Shown here: positions 1 through 7,153 of the stretch, piece by piece | How the letters are laid out: the number at the start of each line of letters is the position of its first letter | Numbering within the stretch: position 1 is the stretch's first letter | Source of the DNA: Candidatus Onthovicinus excrementipullorum | Lineage (GTDB): Bacteria; Bacillota; Clostridia; Oscillospirales; Acutalibacteraceae | DNA length: 64,000 nt | Assembly (NCBI GenBank): GCA_018712345.1 | Contig: DVHG01000008.1 | Location: 1 to 64,000, forward strand | Reading direction: 5' to 3' | Program-made: the position numbers and the translations under genes | The notes under the pieces: model-generated | Told to the model about the DNA's origin: nothing | Databases searched by the model: none | What the model saw: the letters and a program-made list of their open reading frames with translations, nothing else

Positions 1-49
1 GTTTACGCTACAAAAAAGATACCTACTGGAAATGCGGGCGGCAAAATTA

Positions 50-91
50 CCAAAAGAAAAACCTGCGGTGAGCGACTTGCTTACCGCAGGT
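50..91 (-). terminator. Intrinsic terminator after the P-loop gene
   Basis: A 13-bp stem with one G-T pair (ACCTGCGGTGAGC / GCTTACCGCAGGT, 61-91) has a 5-nt loop. Read on the minus strand it is followed by TTTTTCTTTTGG, so it ends transcription of the gene at 183-740. Confidence 0.75.
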
Positions 92-182
92 GTGTAAAGG
101 TGGTACAAAAAAGATCGCCTTGGAAATCAGAGCAGGGACATGAACGCTCGAAATGAAAATTTATGCATATTACATGTGGTTG

Positions 183-740
183 CTATAGATTGAATTGTTC
201 TTTTATTTTAAGCGCAACAACATCTGGCTCAAGATATGAATTATCTATTTTGATATAATTCTCAAAAGTGATTTCACCTTCAAGACTTTCGCAACGATGG
301 TTTGCATCATCAGTTAATAGCCTTTGCATGGATGCATCCAGATCACGCTTTGACGCCTTATTTTTCAAACGATTTTCTGTAGCATTGCGTTCTAATCGAA
401 TTTCTTTTGAGGCGACGAGCTCGACATAATAAAATTCTACCTTTTCGTTTTTTTGTTTGAAAATATCTTTGACATGTTCAATATAATCCCAATCAGATTG
501 CATATCAAATGCCCACATAATAGTAAATATTAATCCATAACATTCTGTTTCCGCAAATTCTTCAAAAACAACTTCCCTTAAACGAAGTATGGCTTTAGTA
601 TTAAAATACCCAAATATCTCGATAACCGGTTCAATGGTCATGTGATTGTGGAATAATCGCAAATCAGTAATCTTCATCAATTCTTGGCCAACAGTCATTT
701 TACCAACTGCCGCATTTCCTATTAAGAACAATACCTTCAT
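183..740 (-). CDS. Small P-loop (AAA/shikimate-kinase-like) NTPase
   Basis: A 185-residue soluble protein beginning MKVLFLIGNAAVGKMT. The start at 740 is chosen because AAGGGGG lies about 9 nt upstream, whereas the longer frame has no ribosome binding site. The N-terminal Walker-A-like loop reads GNAAVGKMT, so a Met sits where Ser/Thr normally follows GK, with a Thr next to it. The fold resembles small nucleoside or shikimate kinases (AAA_33-like), and its substrate cannot be told. Codon use is visibly AT-richer than the neighbouring genes, which hints at a separate origin. It has its own terminator and is probably monocistronic. Confidence 0.7.
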   Translation of the reverse strand: MKVLFLIGNAAVGKMTVGQELMKITDLRLFHNHMTIEPVIEIFGYFNTKAILRLREVVFEEFAETECYGLIFTIMWAFDMQSDWDYIEHVKDIFKQKNEKVEFYYVELVASKEIRLERNATENRLKNKASKRDLDASMQRLLTDDANHRCESLEGEITFENYIKIDNSYLEPDVVALKIKEQFNL

Positions 741-791
741 AGAATAATGCCCCCTTTTCTTAATTTTACCGTTATATCTTATCATAAAACG

Positions 792-831
792 CAAAATAAG
801 TCGACTGTTTTACAACAATCGACTTATTTTG
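792..831 (-). terminator. Hairpin terminator downstream of tRNA-Leu
   Basis: A perfect 13-bp inverted repeat (CAAAATAAGTCGA at 792-804, TCGACTTATTTTG at 819-831) lies just 3' of the tRNA. On the minus strand it is followed by CGTTTTATG, a weak U-tract. Confidence 0.5.
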
Positions 832-841
832 ACAATTTTTC

Positions 842-928
842 TGGTGCTGGTGACCGGACTTGAACCGGTATGGTGTTTCCACCGAGGGATTTTAAGTCCC
901 TTGCGTCTGCCGATTTCGCCACACCGGC
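842..928 (-). tRNA. tRNA-Leu (anticodon TAA)
   Basis: The minus strand reads GCCGGTGTGG at the 5' end, anticodon loop CTTAAAA (anticodon TAA), a long variable arm (class II), T-arm GGTTCAAGTCC and an encoded 3' ACCA. The acceptor stem has one C-A mismatch at pair 3-70. A consensus promoter lies at 950-978. Confidence 0.93.
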
Positions 929-949
929 CTGTCTCCGACAGTAACAATA

Positions 950-978
950 ATTATAGGATACTCCAGGCAAAAAGTCAA
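950..978 (-). promoter_or_regulatory. Sigma-A promoter of tRNA-Leu
   Basis: On the minus strand TTGACT and TATAAT are separated by exactly 17 nt. The -10 box ends about 20 nt upstream of the mature tRNA 5' end. Confidence 0.8.
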
Positions 979-1060
979 TACACCCCGGCGCACCTTCCGC
1001 CCCGGGTACTCATATGATGTTGATGGGGTAAACCCAATTTACAGAGAAGGAGTTTTTAAC

Positions 1061-1318
1061 TTGAGCGATTTATTTGACGCTGCCAATTATTGCTCCATCC
1101 CCATCCCTGAAATCGACGTGGGCTGTGGATGCAAAAGCAATATGGATACAGTATACAGACCCGTCTCCAAGCTGCCCCCAAACCCAACGGTGACGATGGC
1201 ATACGTACCCTTTCAGGAGGACATCACGGAGTACGATTCGGAAAAAGCCCTCATGTGCGGTACAGCTTTCCCGGACCTCAACCGACCGTTCTACGGAAAG
1301 GCGGCGGGATGCAGATGA
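1061..1318 (+). CDS. cotJA: Spore coat associated protein CotJA
   Basis: An 85-residue protein with the CotJA core MAYVPFQ, then ALMCGTAFPDLNRPFYG. The start is TTG at 1061, with AGAAGGAG 8 nt upstream. CotJA in Bacillus is a small inner-coat protein made in the mother cell with CotJB and CotJC. The N-terminal 40 residues are Cys- and Pro-rich (CGCKS), a variable extension. It overlaps cotJB by 10 nt, so translation is likely coupled. Expected control is sigma-E, but no convincing sigma-E promoter could be read upstream. Confidence 0.9.
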   Translation: MSDLFDAANYCSIPIPEIDVGCGCKSNMDTVYRPVSKLPPNPTVTMAYVPFQEDITEYDSEKALMCGTAFPDLNRPFYGKAAGCR

Positions 1319-1569
1319 ATGAACGTGAAAAGCTGCTCAAGCGTCTGAGCGCCCACCAGTTCTCAATGTGGGAGCTGCACATGTACCTGGATACGCATAT
1401 GAACGATCCGAAGGCCATGGCGAGCTACAAGAAGCACGAGCGGGAATACAAGGTTTTGAAAGCAGAGTACGAGCGCCAATACGGCCCGCTGACCCCAAGC
1501 GCATCTGTCCGCGGAGCCGACTGGATCTGTGATCCGTGGCCGTGGGATATCGAGGAGGCGACTTGCTGA
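1309..1569 (+). CDS. cotJB: Spore coat protein CotJB
   Basis: An 86-residue protein, MQMNEREKLL..., containing the CotJB signature (WELHMYLDTH, then YERQYGPLTP, ending near DPWPWD). The start ATG at 1309 has GGAAAGG 7 nt upstream; an alternative ATG is at 1315. It follows cotJA with overlap and abuts the cotJC remnant (stop TGA immediately followed by ATG), so the operon order of the family is kept. The C-terminal tail after PWPWD (IEEATC) extends beyond the usual end. Confidence 0.92.
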   Translation: MQMNEREKLLKRLSAHQFSMWELHMYLDTHMNDPKAMASYKKHEREYKVLKAEYERQYGPLTPSASVRGADWICDPWPWDIEEATC

Positions 1570-1680
1570 ATGTGGACTTATGATAAGCGGCTGCAATATC
1601 CGATCAAAATTAAAAATCCAAACGCGAAATATGCCAAAATCATTATCAGTCAGTATGGCGGGCCGCATGGCAAAAGGTGA
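1570..1680 (+). pseudogene. cotJC: cotJC remnant (Mn-catalase-like, first 36 codons only)
   Basis: The ATG directly after the cotJB stop opens a frame beginning MWTYDKRLQYPIKI and continuing to ISQYGGPHGKR, then TGA. These 30-odd residues match the start of CotJC, a manganese-catalase-like coat protein normally near 190 residues with the continuation GGPDGEL. Nothing resembling the ferritin-like body follows in any frame before the galU terminator at 1705-1729. The body therefore appears deleted and the residual peptide is unlikely to be functional. An alternative, that the short peptide is itself a coat component, cannot be excluded. Confidence 0.75.
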
Positions 1681-1704
1681 TAACACCCGTGCAGTACCTC
1701 CTGC

Positions 1705-1729
1705 AAAAAAAGGGAGCCTGACGGCCCCC
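1705..1729 (-). terminator. Intrinsic terminator of galU
   Basis: On the minus strand the stem GGGGGCC / GGCTCCC (one G-U pair) with a short loop is followed by TTTTTTT. It lies 14 nt after the galU stop and 24 nt after the truncated cotJC. Confidence 0.8.
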
Positions 1730-1742
1730 GTTGATTTTGCGA

Positions 1743-2621
1743 TTAAAATGTTTTGACAAGCTCCTTTAAGTACGCCTTGAAGTCCTCGCCGACTTCTTCG
1801 TGCTTGAGGGCGACCTCACAGTTCGCCTTCAGAATGCCGAGCTTATTTCCCATATCATAGCGGACGCCGTTAAAATCGACCGCTGTCAGCTTGCCGGCCT
1901 TGGCGAGGTTCACCATCGCGTCGGACAGATACAGCTCACCGCTCTTGGCGTCGTAGGGCGTCTCCTCGATCATGCGGAATGCCTCGGGCGGCAGGATCAC
2001 ACGGCCAAGAATCGCATAACAGGACATGATCTGCTCCTCCGTGGGCTTCTCGACAATATTATGCACCTGCATCACATTGCCCTCCAGCGGTGTGACATCA
2101 AGCGAGCAGTACTTTTTGACATCCTCGCGGGAGACCTCCTTTACACCAACCGTGCCGCAGCCATACTTCTCATACGCACGGCAGAGCTGCCCGGTGACCG
2201 GATCGTCGGAGATGATTACATCGTCGCCATAGAGCACGGCGAAGGGCTCATTCCCGACAAAGCTTTTACCGCAGAGGACGGCATGGCCGAGACCTTTTGT
2301 CTCCTTCTGGCGGATGAAGCAGATGTTGGCCAGGTCCGCAATGGCCTTGACCTCCTCATAGATCTTCTCCTTACCCTTTTTGCCCTCGAGCTTTGCTTCC
2401 AGCTCATAGGCGTGGTCAAAGTGATCCTCAATTACGCCCTTGCCGCGGCTTGTCACGATGAGGATATCCTCAATACCGGCCGCCACAGCCTCCTCCACGA
2501 TGTACTGGATGGCGGGCTTGTCGACGATGTTGAGCATCTCCTTCGGGACGGCTTTGGAGGCCGGGAGGACACGTGTCCCCATGCCCGCTGCCGGGATAAT
2601 GGCTTTTTTGATTTTCTGCAT
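1743..2621 (-). CDS. galU: UTP-glucose-1-phosphate uridylyltransferase
   Basis: A 292-residue protein of normal GalU length. The nucleotide-binding start reads AIIPAAGMGTRVLPASKAVPKEML, the LYGDDVI metal site is near residue 130 and VEKP lies further on. It makes UDP-glucose from UTP and glucose-1-phosphate, the precursor for cell-wall glycolipids, teichoic acid substitution and exopolysaccharides such as those encoded elsewhere in this window. AAGGGGG sits 8 nt before the ATG. It appears monocistronic, with its own terminator. Confidence 0.96.
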   Translation of the reverse strand: MQKIKKAIIPAAGMGTRVLPASKAVPKEMLNIVDKPAIQYIVEEAVAAGIEDILIVTSRGKGVIEDHFDHAYELEAKLEGKKGKEKIYEEVKAIADLANICFIRQKETKGLGHAVLCGKSFVGNEPFAVLYGDDVIISDDPVTGQLCRAYEKYGCGTVGVKEVSREDVKKYCSLDVTPLEGNVMQVHNIVEKPTEEQIMSCYAILGRVILPPEAFRMIEETPYDAKSGELYLSDAMVNLAKAGKLTAVDFNGVRYDMGNKLGILKANCEVALKHEEVGEDFKAYLKELVKTF

Positions 2622-2647
2622 AACAGGAACCCCCTTAAAATAATAAA

Positions 2648-3604
2648 CTAAAACAATAAATAGGATACCGCCATACCGATCAGCCGGTACAGCAGATACA
2701 CCACAATGGCCGCCCAGATGTTGATGCCGCTCCAGTGCCGCATAAACTTCTCCCGCGCCAGCGGCTCTTCCACCGCCCGGGCCTTTTTAGCCCTGCGGAC
2801 GGCGCACCGGCGATAGAGCGGATTGGCCGCAAATCCCATGGCCACCATCGCCGCAAAATTGACGGCCTGCGCGATCAGCAGCGCCTGAATATTCGCGGAT
2901 TTTAAAAGTTGCACAGCCCCCGACTCCATCTGTTCCACAGAGGCATTCGCCTGGGCGGTATAAAAGCTGTTAAGCTCATCATAGGCGGCATTGACCGCGG
3001 GTGCCATCGCAATCCCAAACGCCAGAAAAAGTGCAATCAGAATGGTCCCCGCCGCGTACATCCGGCGGTAGATGAACCAGAACGGCGCAAACAGGAATGC
3101 CGCCCAGTTAAAGCTCACCGGGAACTTTTTCCGCTCCATCTTCAAAAACTTATGAATGTACGGCACCGTGTTGACCTTGACGATCGCGGCAACTTCCCGC
3201 ACCGGGACCCCACGGATCGTCTGCTGATCGTCGAACTGTACGGAAAATGGCATCCCAAACGGGGCAAACGGCTGGCGGCCGGCCTGGCCGCGCTGAGTCT
3301 GCCCCTTTCCCAGCGGCGTACCACAGCCGGGGCAAAACAGTGTGTTCGGCGGATTATTTCTGCCGCAGACCGGGCAGATCTCCCCAAGATCTTTTTTTTC
3401 ATCAAAATCCGGGCGGTCGGAGGCGGTGGCCGTCGGCTTCCACTGGAAGTCTGTCCCATGCAGATTCGCATTTCGGCAGCCGCCGTAATCAATCCAGCAC
3501 TGGCGGTGATGGGGTGTCCCACAGACCGGGCACACGACAACATCTTCATCGTCCCGGAATCGTTCGGAACAGACCGCGCACTTTTGCCCACTGTATCTTC
3601 CCAT
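2648..3604 (-). CDS. Membrane protein with prokaryotic RING-like zinc finger, zinc ribbon and DUF2628
   Basis: A 318-residue protein starting MGRYSGQKCAVC; GAGGTG lies 4-5 nt upstream of this ATG while longer frames lack one. The N-terminus holds a Cys/His finger (CAVCSERF...CPVCGTPHHRQC), followed by a CxxC zinc ribbon (CPVCGRN...CPGCGTP). The C-terminal half is a DUF2628-type membrane domain with a hydrophobic segment after FNWAAFLFAPFWFIYRRMY and two or three more helices. Such proteins are common single genes in clostridia and no function is established. A promoter lies at 3644-3672. Confidence 0.75.
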   Translation of the reverse strand: MGRYSGQKCAVCSERFRDDEDVVVCPVCGTPHHRQCWIDYGGCRNANLHGTDFQWKPTATASDRPDFDEKKDLGEICPVCGRNNPPNTLFCPGCGTPLGKGQTQRGQAGRQPFAPFGMPFSVQFDDQQTIRGVPVREVAAIVKVNTVPYIHKFLKMERKKFPVSFNWAAFLFAPFWFIYRRMYAAGTILIALFLAFGIAMAPAVNAAYDELNSFYTAQANASVEQMESGAVQLLKSANIQALLIAQAVNFAAMVAMGFAANPLYRRCAVRRAKKARAVEEPLAREKFMRHWSGINIWAAIVVYLLYRLIGMAVSYLLF

Positions 3605-3643
3605 ACCGCACCTCGCTTTCTCCATTCGGGCGATCTTGCTTTT

Positions 3644-3672
3644 ATTATAGTATCTTTTGGCAAAAAATTCAA
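3644..3672 (-). promoter_or_regulatory. Promoter of the RING/DUF2628 gene
   Basis: On the minus strand TTGAAT, a 17-nt spacer, then TATAAT. It lies about 40 nt upstream of the chosen start at 3604, supporting that start over the upstream in-frame ATG codons. Confidence 0.7.
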
Positions 3673-3800
3673 TGAAATTCCAGAGCATGTGGCTGATTTG
3701 TGCCTTCCGCAAGAATTCAGCCGGAATTTCACTGCTTTTTCTATTTCATTTGACGCAGGTTGCGCAGAGCGGACCGATCGCCCGTTAAATACGAGCAAAT

Positions 3801-3822
3801 CCCGGGGAGATGTCTCCCCGGG
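3801..3822 (-). terminator. Hairpin after spoVT
   Basis: A perfect 10-bp inverted repeat (CCCGGGGAGA TG TCTCCCCGGG) lies 16 nt past the spoVT stop. The following minus-strand sequence ATTTGCTCGTATTT is only a weak U-tract. Confidence 0.5.
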
Positions 3823-3837
3823 ATCCCATGTGTCTGT

Positions 3838-4377
3838 TCAGCCTTCCATCTGCTTGCCGATCAGTGTGGCCGCCGCCTGGATCAACTTGATTTCCGTCTC
3901 AGTGGGAAGCGCTCCGCTCTCCGGCATCAGGAGGAAAACCGAGCCCGATACGTCTCCGGAGGCAATCACCGGGTACATAACGCTTGCTGCCCTGTCATAC
4001 CCCTCCACCGGGCGGAGCTGCTCTCCGCCCTCCTGAGCGATAAAGCTCTCCCGGCGCTCGATATACTCCTCCAGCGCCTGGGAGATCCGCCTGTCCGAGA
4101 TCTCACGCCGTGGGACACCCGCCCCCGCCACAACGTGATCCCGGTCGCAGATCACGGCGGCCAGCCCCGTGCACGCCGCGAGTGTCTGTGCGTACTGTTC
4201 AGCAAAGGGCGTCATCTCCTCAATCGGAGAGTATTTTTTAAAAATCACTTCCCCGTCCGAGTCCGTATAAATTTCCAGCGGATCCCCCTCACGGATCCGC
4301 ATTGTCCTTCTGATTTCCTTTGGGATCACGACCCTGCCGAGGTCATCCATTCTCCTCACAATTCCTGTTGCTTTCAA
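3838..4377 (-). CDS. spoVT: Stage V sporulation regulator SpoVT
   Basis: A 179-residue protein, close to the usual 178. An N-terminal AbrB-type swapped-hairpin DNA-binding domain (KATGIVRRMDDLGRVVIP, then REGDPLEIY) is followed by a GAF-like C-terminal domain. The start is TTG at 4377, with GGGGAGGT 10 nt upstream, matching the known N-terminus KATGIVRR. SpoVT tunes sigma-G-dependent forespore genes. A sigma-G-like promoter lies at 4465-4493 and a terminator-like hairpin lies in the leader. It is monocistronic. Confidence 0.93.
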   Translation of the reverse strand: MKATGIVRRMDDLGRVVIPKEIRRTMRIREGDPLEIYTDSDGEVIFKKYSPIEEMTPFAEQYAQTLAACTGLAAVICDRDHVVAGAGVPRREISDRRISQALEEYIERRESFIAQEGGEQLRPVEGYDRAASVMYPVIASGDVSGSVFLLMPESGALPTETEIKLIQAAATLIGKQMEG

Positions 4378-4415
4378 TGTATCCGTTACCTCCCCATGGG
4401 ATTGTATTTTTGAAC

Positions 4416-4443
4416 AAAAAATCGGGTCCCGTCGAACGGGTCC
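4416..4443 (-). promoter_or_regulatory. Terminator-like hairpin in the spoVT leader
   Basis: On the minus strand GGACCCGT and ACGGGACC pair (one A-A mismatch) around TCG, then CGATTTTTTG follows. It lies between the candidate sigma-G promoter and the spoVT ribosome binding site, so it could attenuate read-through. Function is inferred only. Confidence 0.45.
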
Positions 4444-4464
4444 TTTTCCTCGATTTGTCAAAAA

Positions 4465-4493
4465 TATTATAAGTAATAACACATTGAATATGC
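4465..4493 (-). promoter_or_regulatory. Candidate sigma-G promoter of spoVT
   Basis: On the minus strand GCATA, 17 nt, then TATAATA. This fits the forespore sigma-G pattern (GHATR, 17-18 nt, CATWMTA-like), which drives spoVT in Bacillus; the first base of the -10 is T instead of C. Confidence 0.5.
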
Positions 4494-4558
4494 ACATACC
4501 GGATCTGGAAAATTCATCATTTGGTTCCCGGATTTTCCCAAATTTATTGGCAAAATAT

Positions 4559-4584
4559 GGGCCCGCCGATGTTTCGGCGGGCCC
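4559..4584 (-). terminator. Terminator of the sialic-acid glycan operon
   Basis: A perfect 11-bp stem (GGGCCCGCCGA / TCGGCGGGCCC) with a 4-nt loop is followed on the minus strand by ATATTTTG, 14 nt after the neuB stop. Confidence 0.75.
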
Positions 4585-4598
4585 CATCATATTACATA

Positions 4599-5675
4599 TT
4601 ATTCAAACATTTGGGTTTGGAGGATCGTATCGTCCGCAATGTCAACCGCCGCGGTACGTCCTACCACTGTTTCAATCTGCGAGGGGGCGATTCCTGTCCC
4701 CGGGCGCTTATAGGTAAGCATCGCCCGCGTAATCACAGTCCCCTTGGGGATGTCCCCGCGCGATACGATGGAGCGCCTCGCATTTTGACGGGCAACCTTT
4801 TCGCTCTCAAGGCATTTCAGCTCTCCGCTGCCGCGAATCATATCGATAAACTCAATTCCCTTGAGAATATTGCGCGCATCATCGGGGTCCATTGCATGGT
4901 AATGATCATTCCCCTTGAGCGTTTTATCAAGGGTATAGTGCTTTTCAACAATCGTAGCACCGAGCAGATAGGCGGTCTTAATGACATCGAACCCCTGCTT
5001 CGGCTTGGTGTGGTCGGAATACCCGATCACCAGGTCCGGATACTTTTGCCGGAGAGACGCGATCTTATTGAGGTTGACCTCCGTGTACGGCGTTGGATAT
5101 TCCAGCACACAGTGGAGCAGTGCCAGCGGCTGATCATTATATTTGCGGATCGTCTGGACGGCCAGTTCGATCTCATCTGCGTTGGAGGCGCCCACAGAGA
5201 GCAGGATGGGCTTGTTTTTCTTTGCCTGATACTCAATAAACGGGATATTAGTCAGATCTGATGAAGAAATCTTATATACATTCATCATCTTATCCAAATA
5301 ATCCGCCGACTCAAAATCAAACGCCGTGGAGCAGAATTCAATCCCCAACTCCTCACAGTAATCGGCCAGCTCCTGATACTCCGCCTCCCCAAAGGAGTCG
5401 AACTTCTGGAACAGCTCGTATTGCGAGCGCGTGGGCTCCTCCGTGATGTCCCAATAGTACGGGGACTGTTTGGCGGCCAGTGTCTCCGCCTTATACGTCT
5501 GGAATTTGACCGCGTGGATCCCGGCATCGCGCGCCTCGCGGACCATCAGCTTGGCGGCATCCATGGGCGTAATGCCGCGCTCCTTTGCGATATCATAATA
5601 ATTCACGCCGACCTCTGCGATGAGAACGAACTTACCACTTTTCATTCCGTTTAAAATGACCTGTTCCATAGACAA
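4599..5675 (-). CDS. neuB: N-acetylneuraminate (sialic acid) synthase family protein
   Basis: A 358-residue NeuB-type enzyme. The N-terminal TIM barrel (residues about 15-270) has VKFQTYKAETL, then GYSDH and EKHYTLD; the C-terminal SAF/antifreeze-like domain begins near RSIVSRGDIPKG. NeuB condenses ManNAc (or a related 6-carbon sugar) with phosphoenolpyruvate to give a nonulosonic acid. It is last in the glycan operon, 29 nt behind the flippase gene, with AAAGGAG 7 nt before the ATG. NeuA and NeuC partners are not in this window. A legionaminic or pseudaminic variant is possible. Confidence 0.9.
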   Translation of the reverse strand: MSMEQVILNGMKSGKFVLIAEVGVNYYDIAKERGITPMDAAKLMVREARDAGIHAVKFQTYKAETLAAKQSPYYWDITEEPTRSQYELFQKFDSFGEAEYQELADYCEELGIEFCSTAFDFESADYLDKMMNVYKISSSDLTNIPFIEYQAKKNKPILLSVGASNADEIELAVQTIRKYNDQPLALLHCVLEYPTPYTEVNLNKIASLRQKYPDLVIGYSDHTKPKQGFDVIKTAYLLGATIVEKHYTLDKTLKGNDHYHAMDPDDARNILKGIEFIDMIRGSGELKCLESEKVARQNARRSIVSRGDIPKGTVITRAMLTYKRPGTGIAPSQIETVVGRTAAVDIADDTILQTQMFE

Positions 5676-5704
5676 CTCCTTTAATTCTGAATGATGGTGA
5701 ATAT

Positions 5705-7138
5705 TTAAAAAATACTCTTTTGACGAATCATGCGCACTAAAATATAGATTCCCAGCACCACACCAAGGCCCCAGCGGACATAGGCATAGTCCAGCAGCAG
5801 ATAAAATACAGCACCCGTCACCGCAACGGCAATAATCCCCGGCACAAAGGTTCTGAATTTATAGTGATACTTGGCCTCTTTGACGGCAAAGTGCGCGATG
5901 ATATGATGGAAGACAAAGAGCATGATATAGGAGATCATCGTCGCGATGGAGGCGCCCTTAATCCCCCAGACCGGAATCATAAAATAGTTTGCCACAATAT
6001 TGACGACGGCAGCCATACAGGTCCCGATGGCGATAATCTTTGTCTTTTTGTAATAAAATTCGTAATTGACCGGGAAGCTGTAAAGAAATACCATGTAATA
6101 AGAAACCGCCATGATCGGGACCAGATCCATCCCGGACCAGAACTCCTCCGAAGCGAAGATCTTGACGACCTCTGGCGCAAGGAGCATGAATCCCATTGTT
6201 AGCACCGTATACAGGGCGATATAATTCTTGCTCCTGCGCGCTACAACATCCATCTCCCCCTGTTTCATGTGGTCATAATACAACGGGACCCAAGTGTTAT
6301 TAAGCGCGCCGTAAATAACGTTGATAATGTGGACAAAGTTAAAGATAAAGCTGTAGATTCCGACTGCGGCCGTATCATCCAAAAGCTTTTGCAGCATAAT
6401 GCGATCCGACTGCGCCAGGATAATCTGGGAGAGATTGTGGAAAATGAGCGGGAGGCAGAGGGGCAGGCAGAACTTCCAGTATTTTTTGGAAAAGCCTTTT
6501 TTCCCCTTGGCGAAAATGGCGACCCCCAACACGATCCCCACGGCCACGTTCGGGATCACATATCCGATGATGCGGCCCCAGTACCGGTCTTCAAACCGGT
6601 CGATCCCCATAATCAGCAGCAGGGAAAACAAAACCGAAGTGACCGTTACCACCACGGACACCAAAAAGTTCAGCGACGCCTGCTTGTGATAGATGAACTT
6701 CATCGTCGCAAAATTGATCACATAGGCGCCAAAGCTCTGCGCGAGGATCAGAAAGACGGCAAGATGATTGAACTGAAGGAATTTTGAGATTGGATTAATA
6801 AAGATGGCCACAAGGAGCGTCATACCCGCAGATACCACGCAGGACAGCGACAGGATGCTGGAATAATAGGCATCCTGTTCGCGCTCCTCAATATGCACAC
6901 GCGCGGCCGCGATGGTCCCACTCGTCTGAATGCCCATGACGATCGTCATGATCTGCACCCATGTGGTATACAGGGAGATTACGCCGTAATTTTCAGCGCC
7001 CAGAAGACGCGTGAAAACCGGAACGGTGAAAAAGTTGACGCCGTTCAGGATCACCGGGCCGAGAATATTGAAGAAAGCCATCTGGTTGGCGCTGGTGCCC
7101 GTGAGCAGGCGCCTGATTCCCGTCTTTTCCTTACTCAT
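5705..7138 (-). CDS. Oligosaccharide flippase (Wzx/PST family)
   Basis: A 477-residue polytopic membrane protein with about 12-14 hydrophobic segments. The N-terminus reads NQMAFFNILGPVILNGVNFFTVPVFTRLLG, the hallmark pattern of polysaccharide-biosynthesis MOP-superfamily exporters. It would flip undecaprenyl-linked repeat units across the membrane. It lies between the polymerase-sialyltransferase fusion (15 nt upstream) and neuB, consistent with a Wzx role in a Wzx/Wzy pathway. AGGGGA lies 6 nt before the ATG. Confidence 0.88.
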   Translation of the reverse strand: MSKEKTGIRRLLTGTSANQMAFFNILGPVILNGVNFFTVPVFTRLLGAENYGVISLYTTWVQIMTIVMGIQTSGTIAAARVHIEEREQDAYYSSILSLSCVVSAGMTLLVAIFINPISKFLQFNHLAVFLILAQSFGAYVINFATMKFIYHKQASLNFLVSVVVTVTSVLFSLLLIMGIDRFEDRYWGRIIGYVIPNVAVGIVLGVAIFAKGKKGFSKKYWKFCLPLCLPLIFHNLSQIILAQSDRIMLQKLLDDTAAVGIYSFIFNFVHIINVIYGALNNTWVPLYYDHMKQGEMDVVARRSKNYIALYTVLTMGFMLLAPEVVKIFASEEFWSGMDLVPIMAVSYYMVFLYSFPVNYEFYYKKTKIIAIGTCMAAVVNIVANYFMIPVWGIKGASIATMISYIMLFVFHHIIAHFAVKEAKYHYKFRTFVPGIIAVAVTGAVFYLLLDYAYVRWGLGVVLGIYILVRMIRQKSIF

Positions 7139-7153
7139 TAAAATCCCCTGTCA

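Noticed and set aside
1800-2651. Long plus-strand open frame over galU
   Set aside because: Shadow of the galU codons; galU has all family motifs and a good ribosome binding site.
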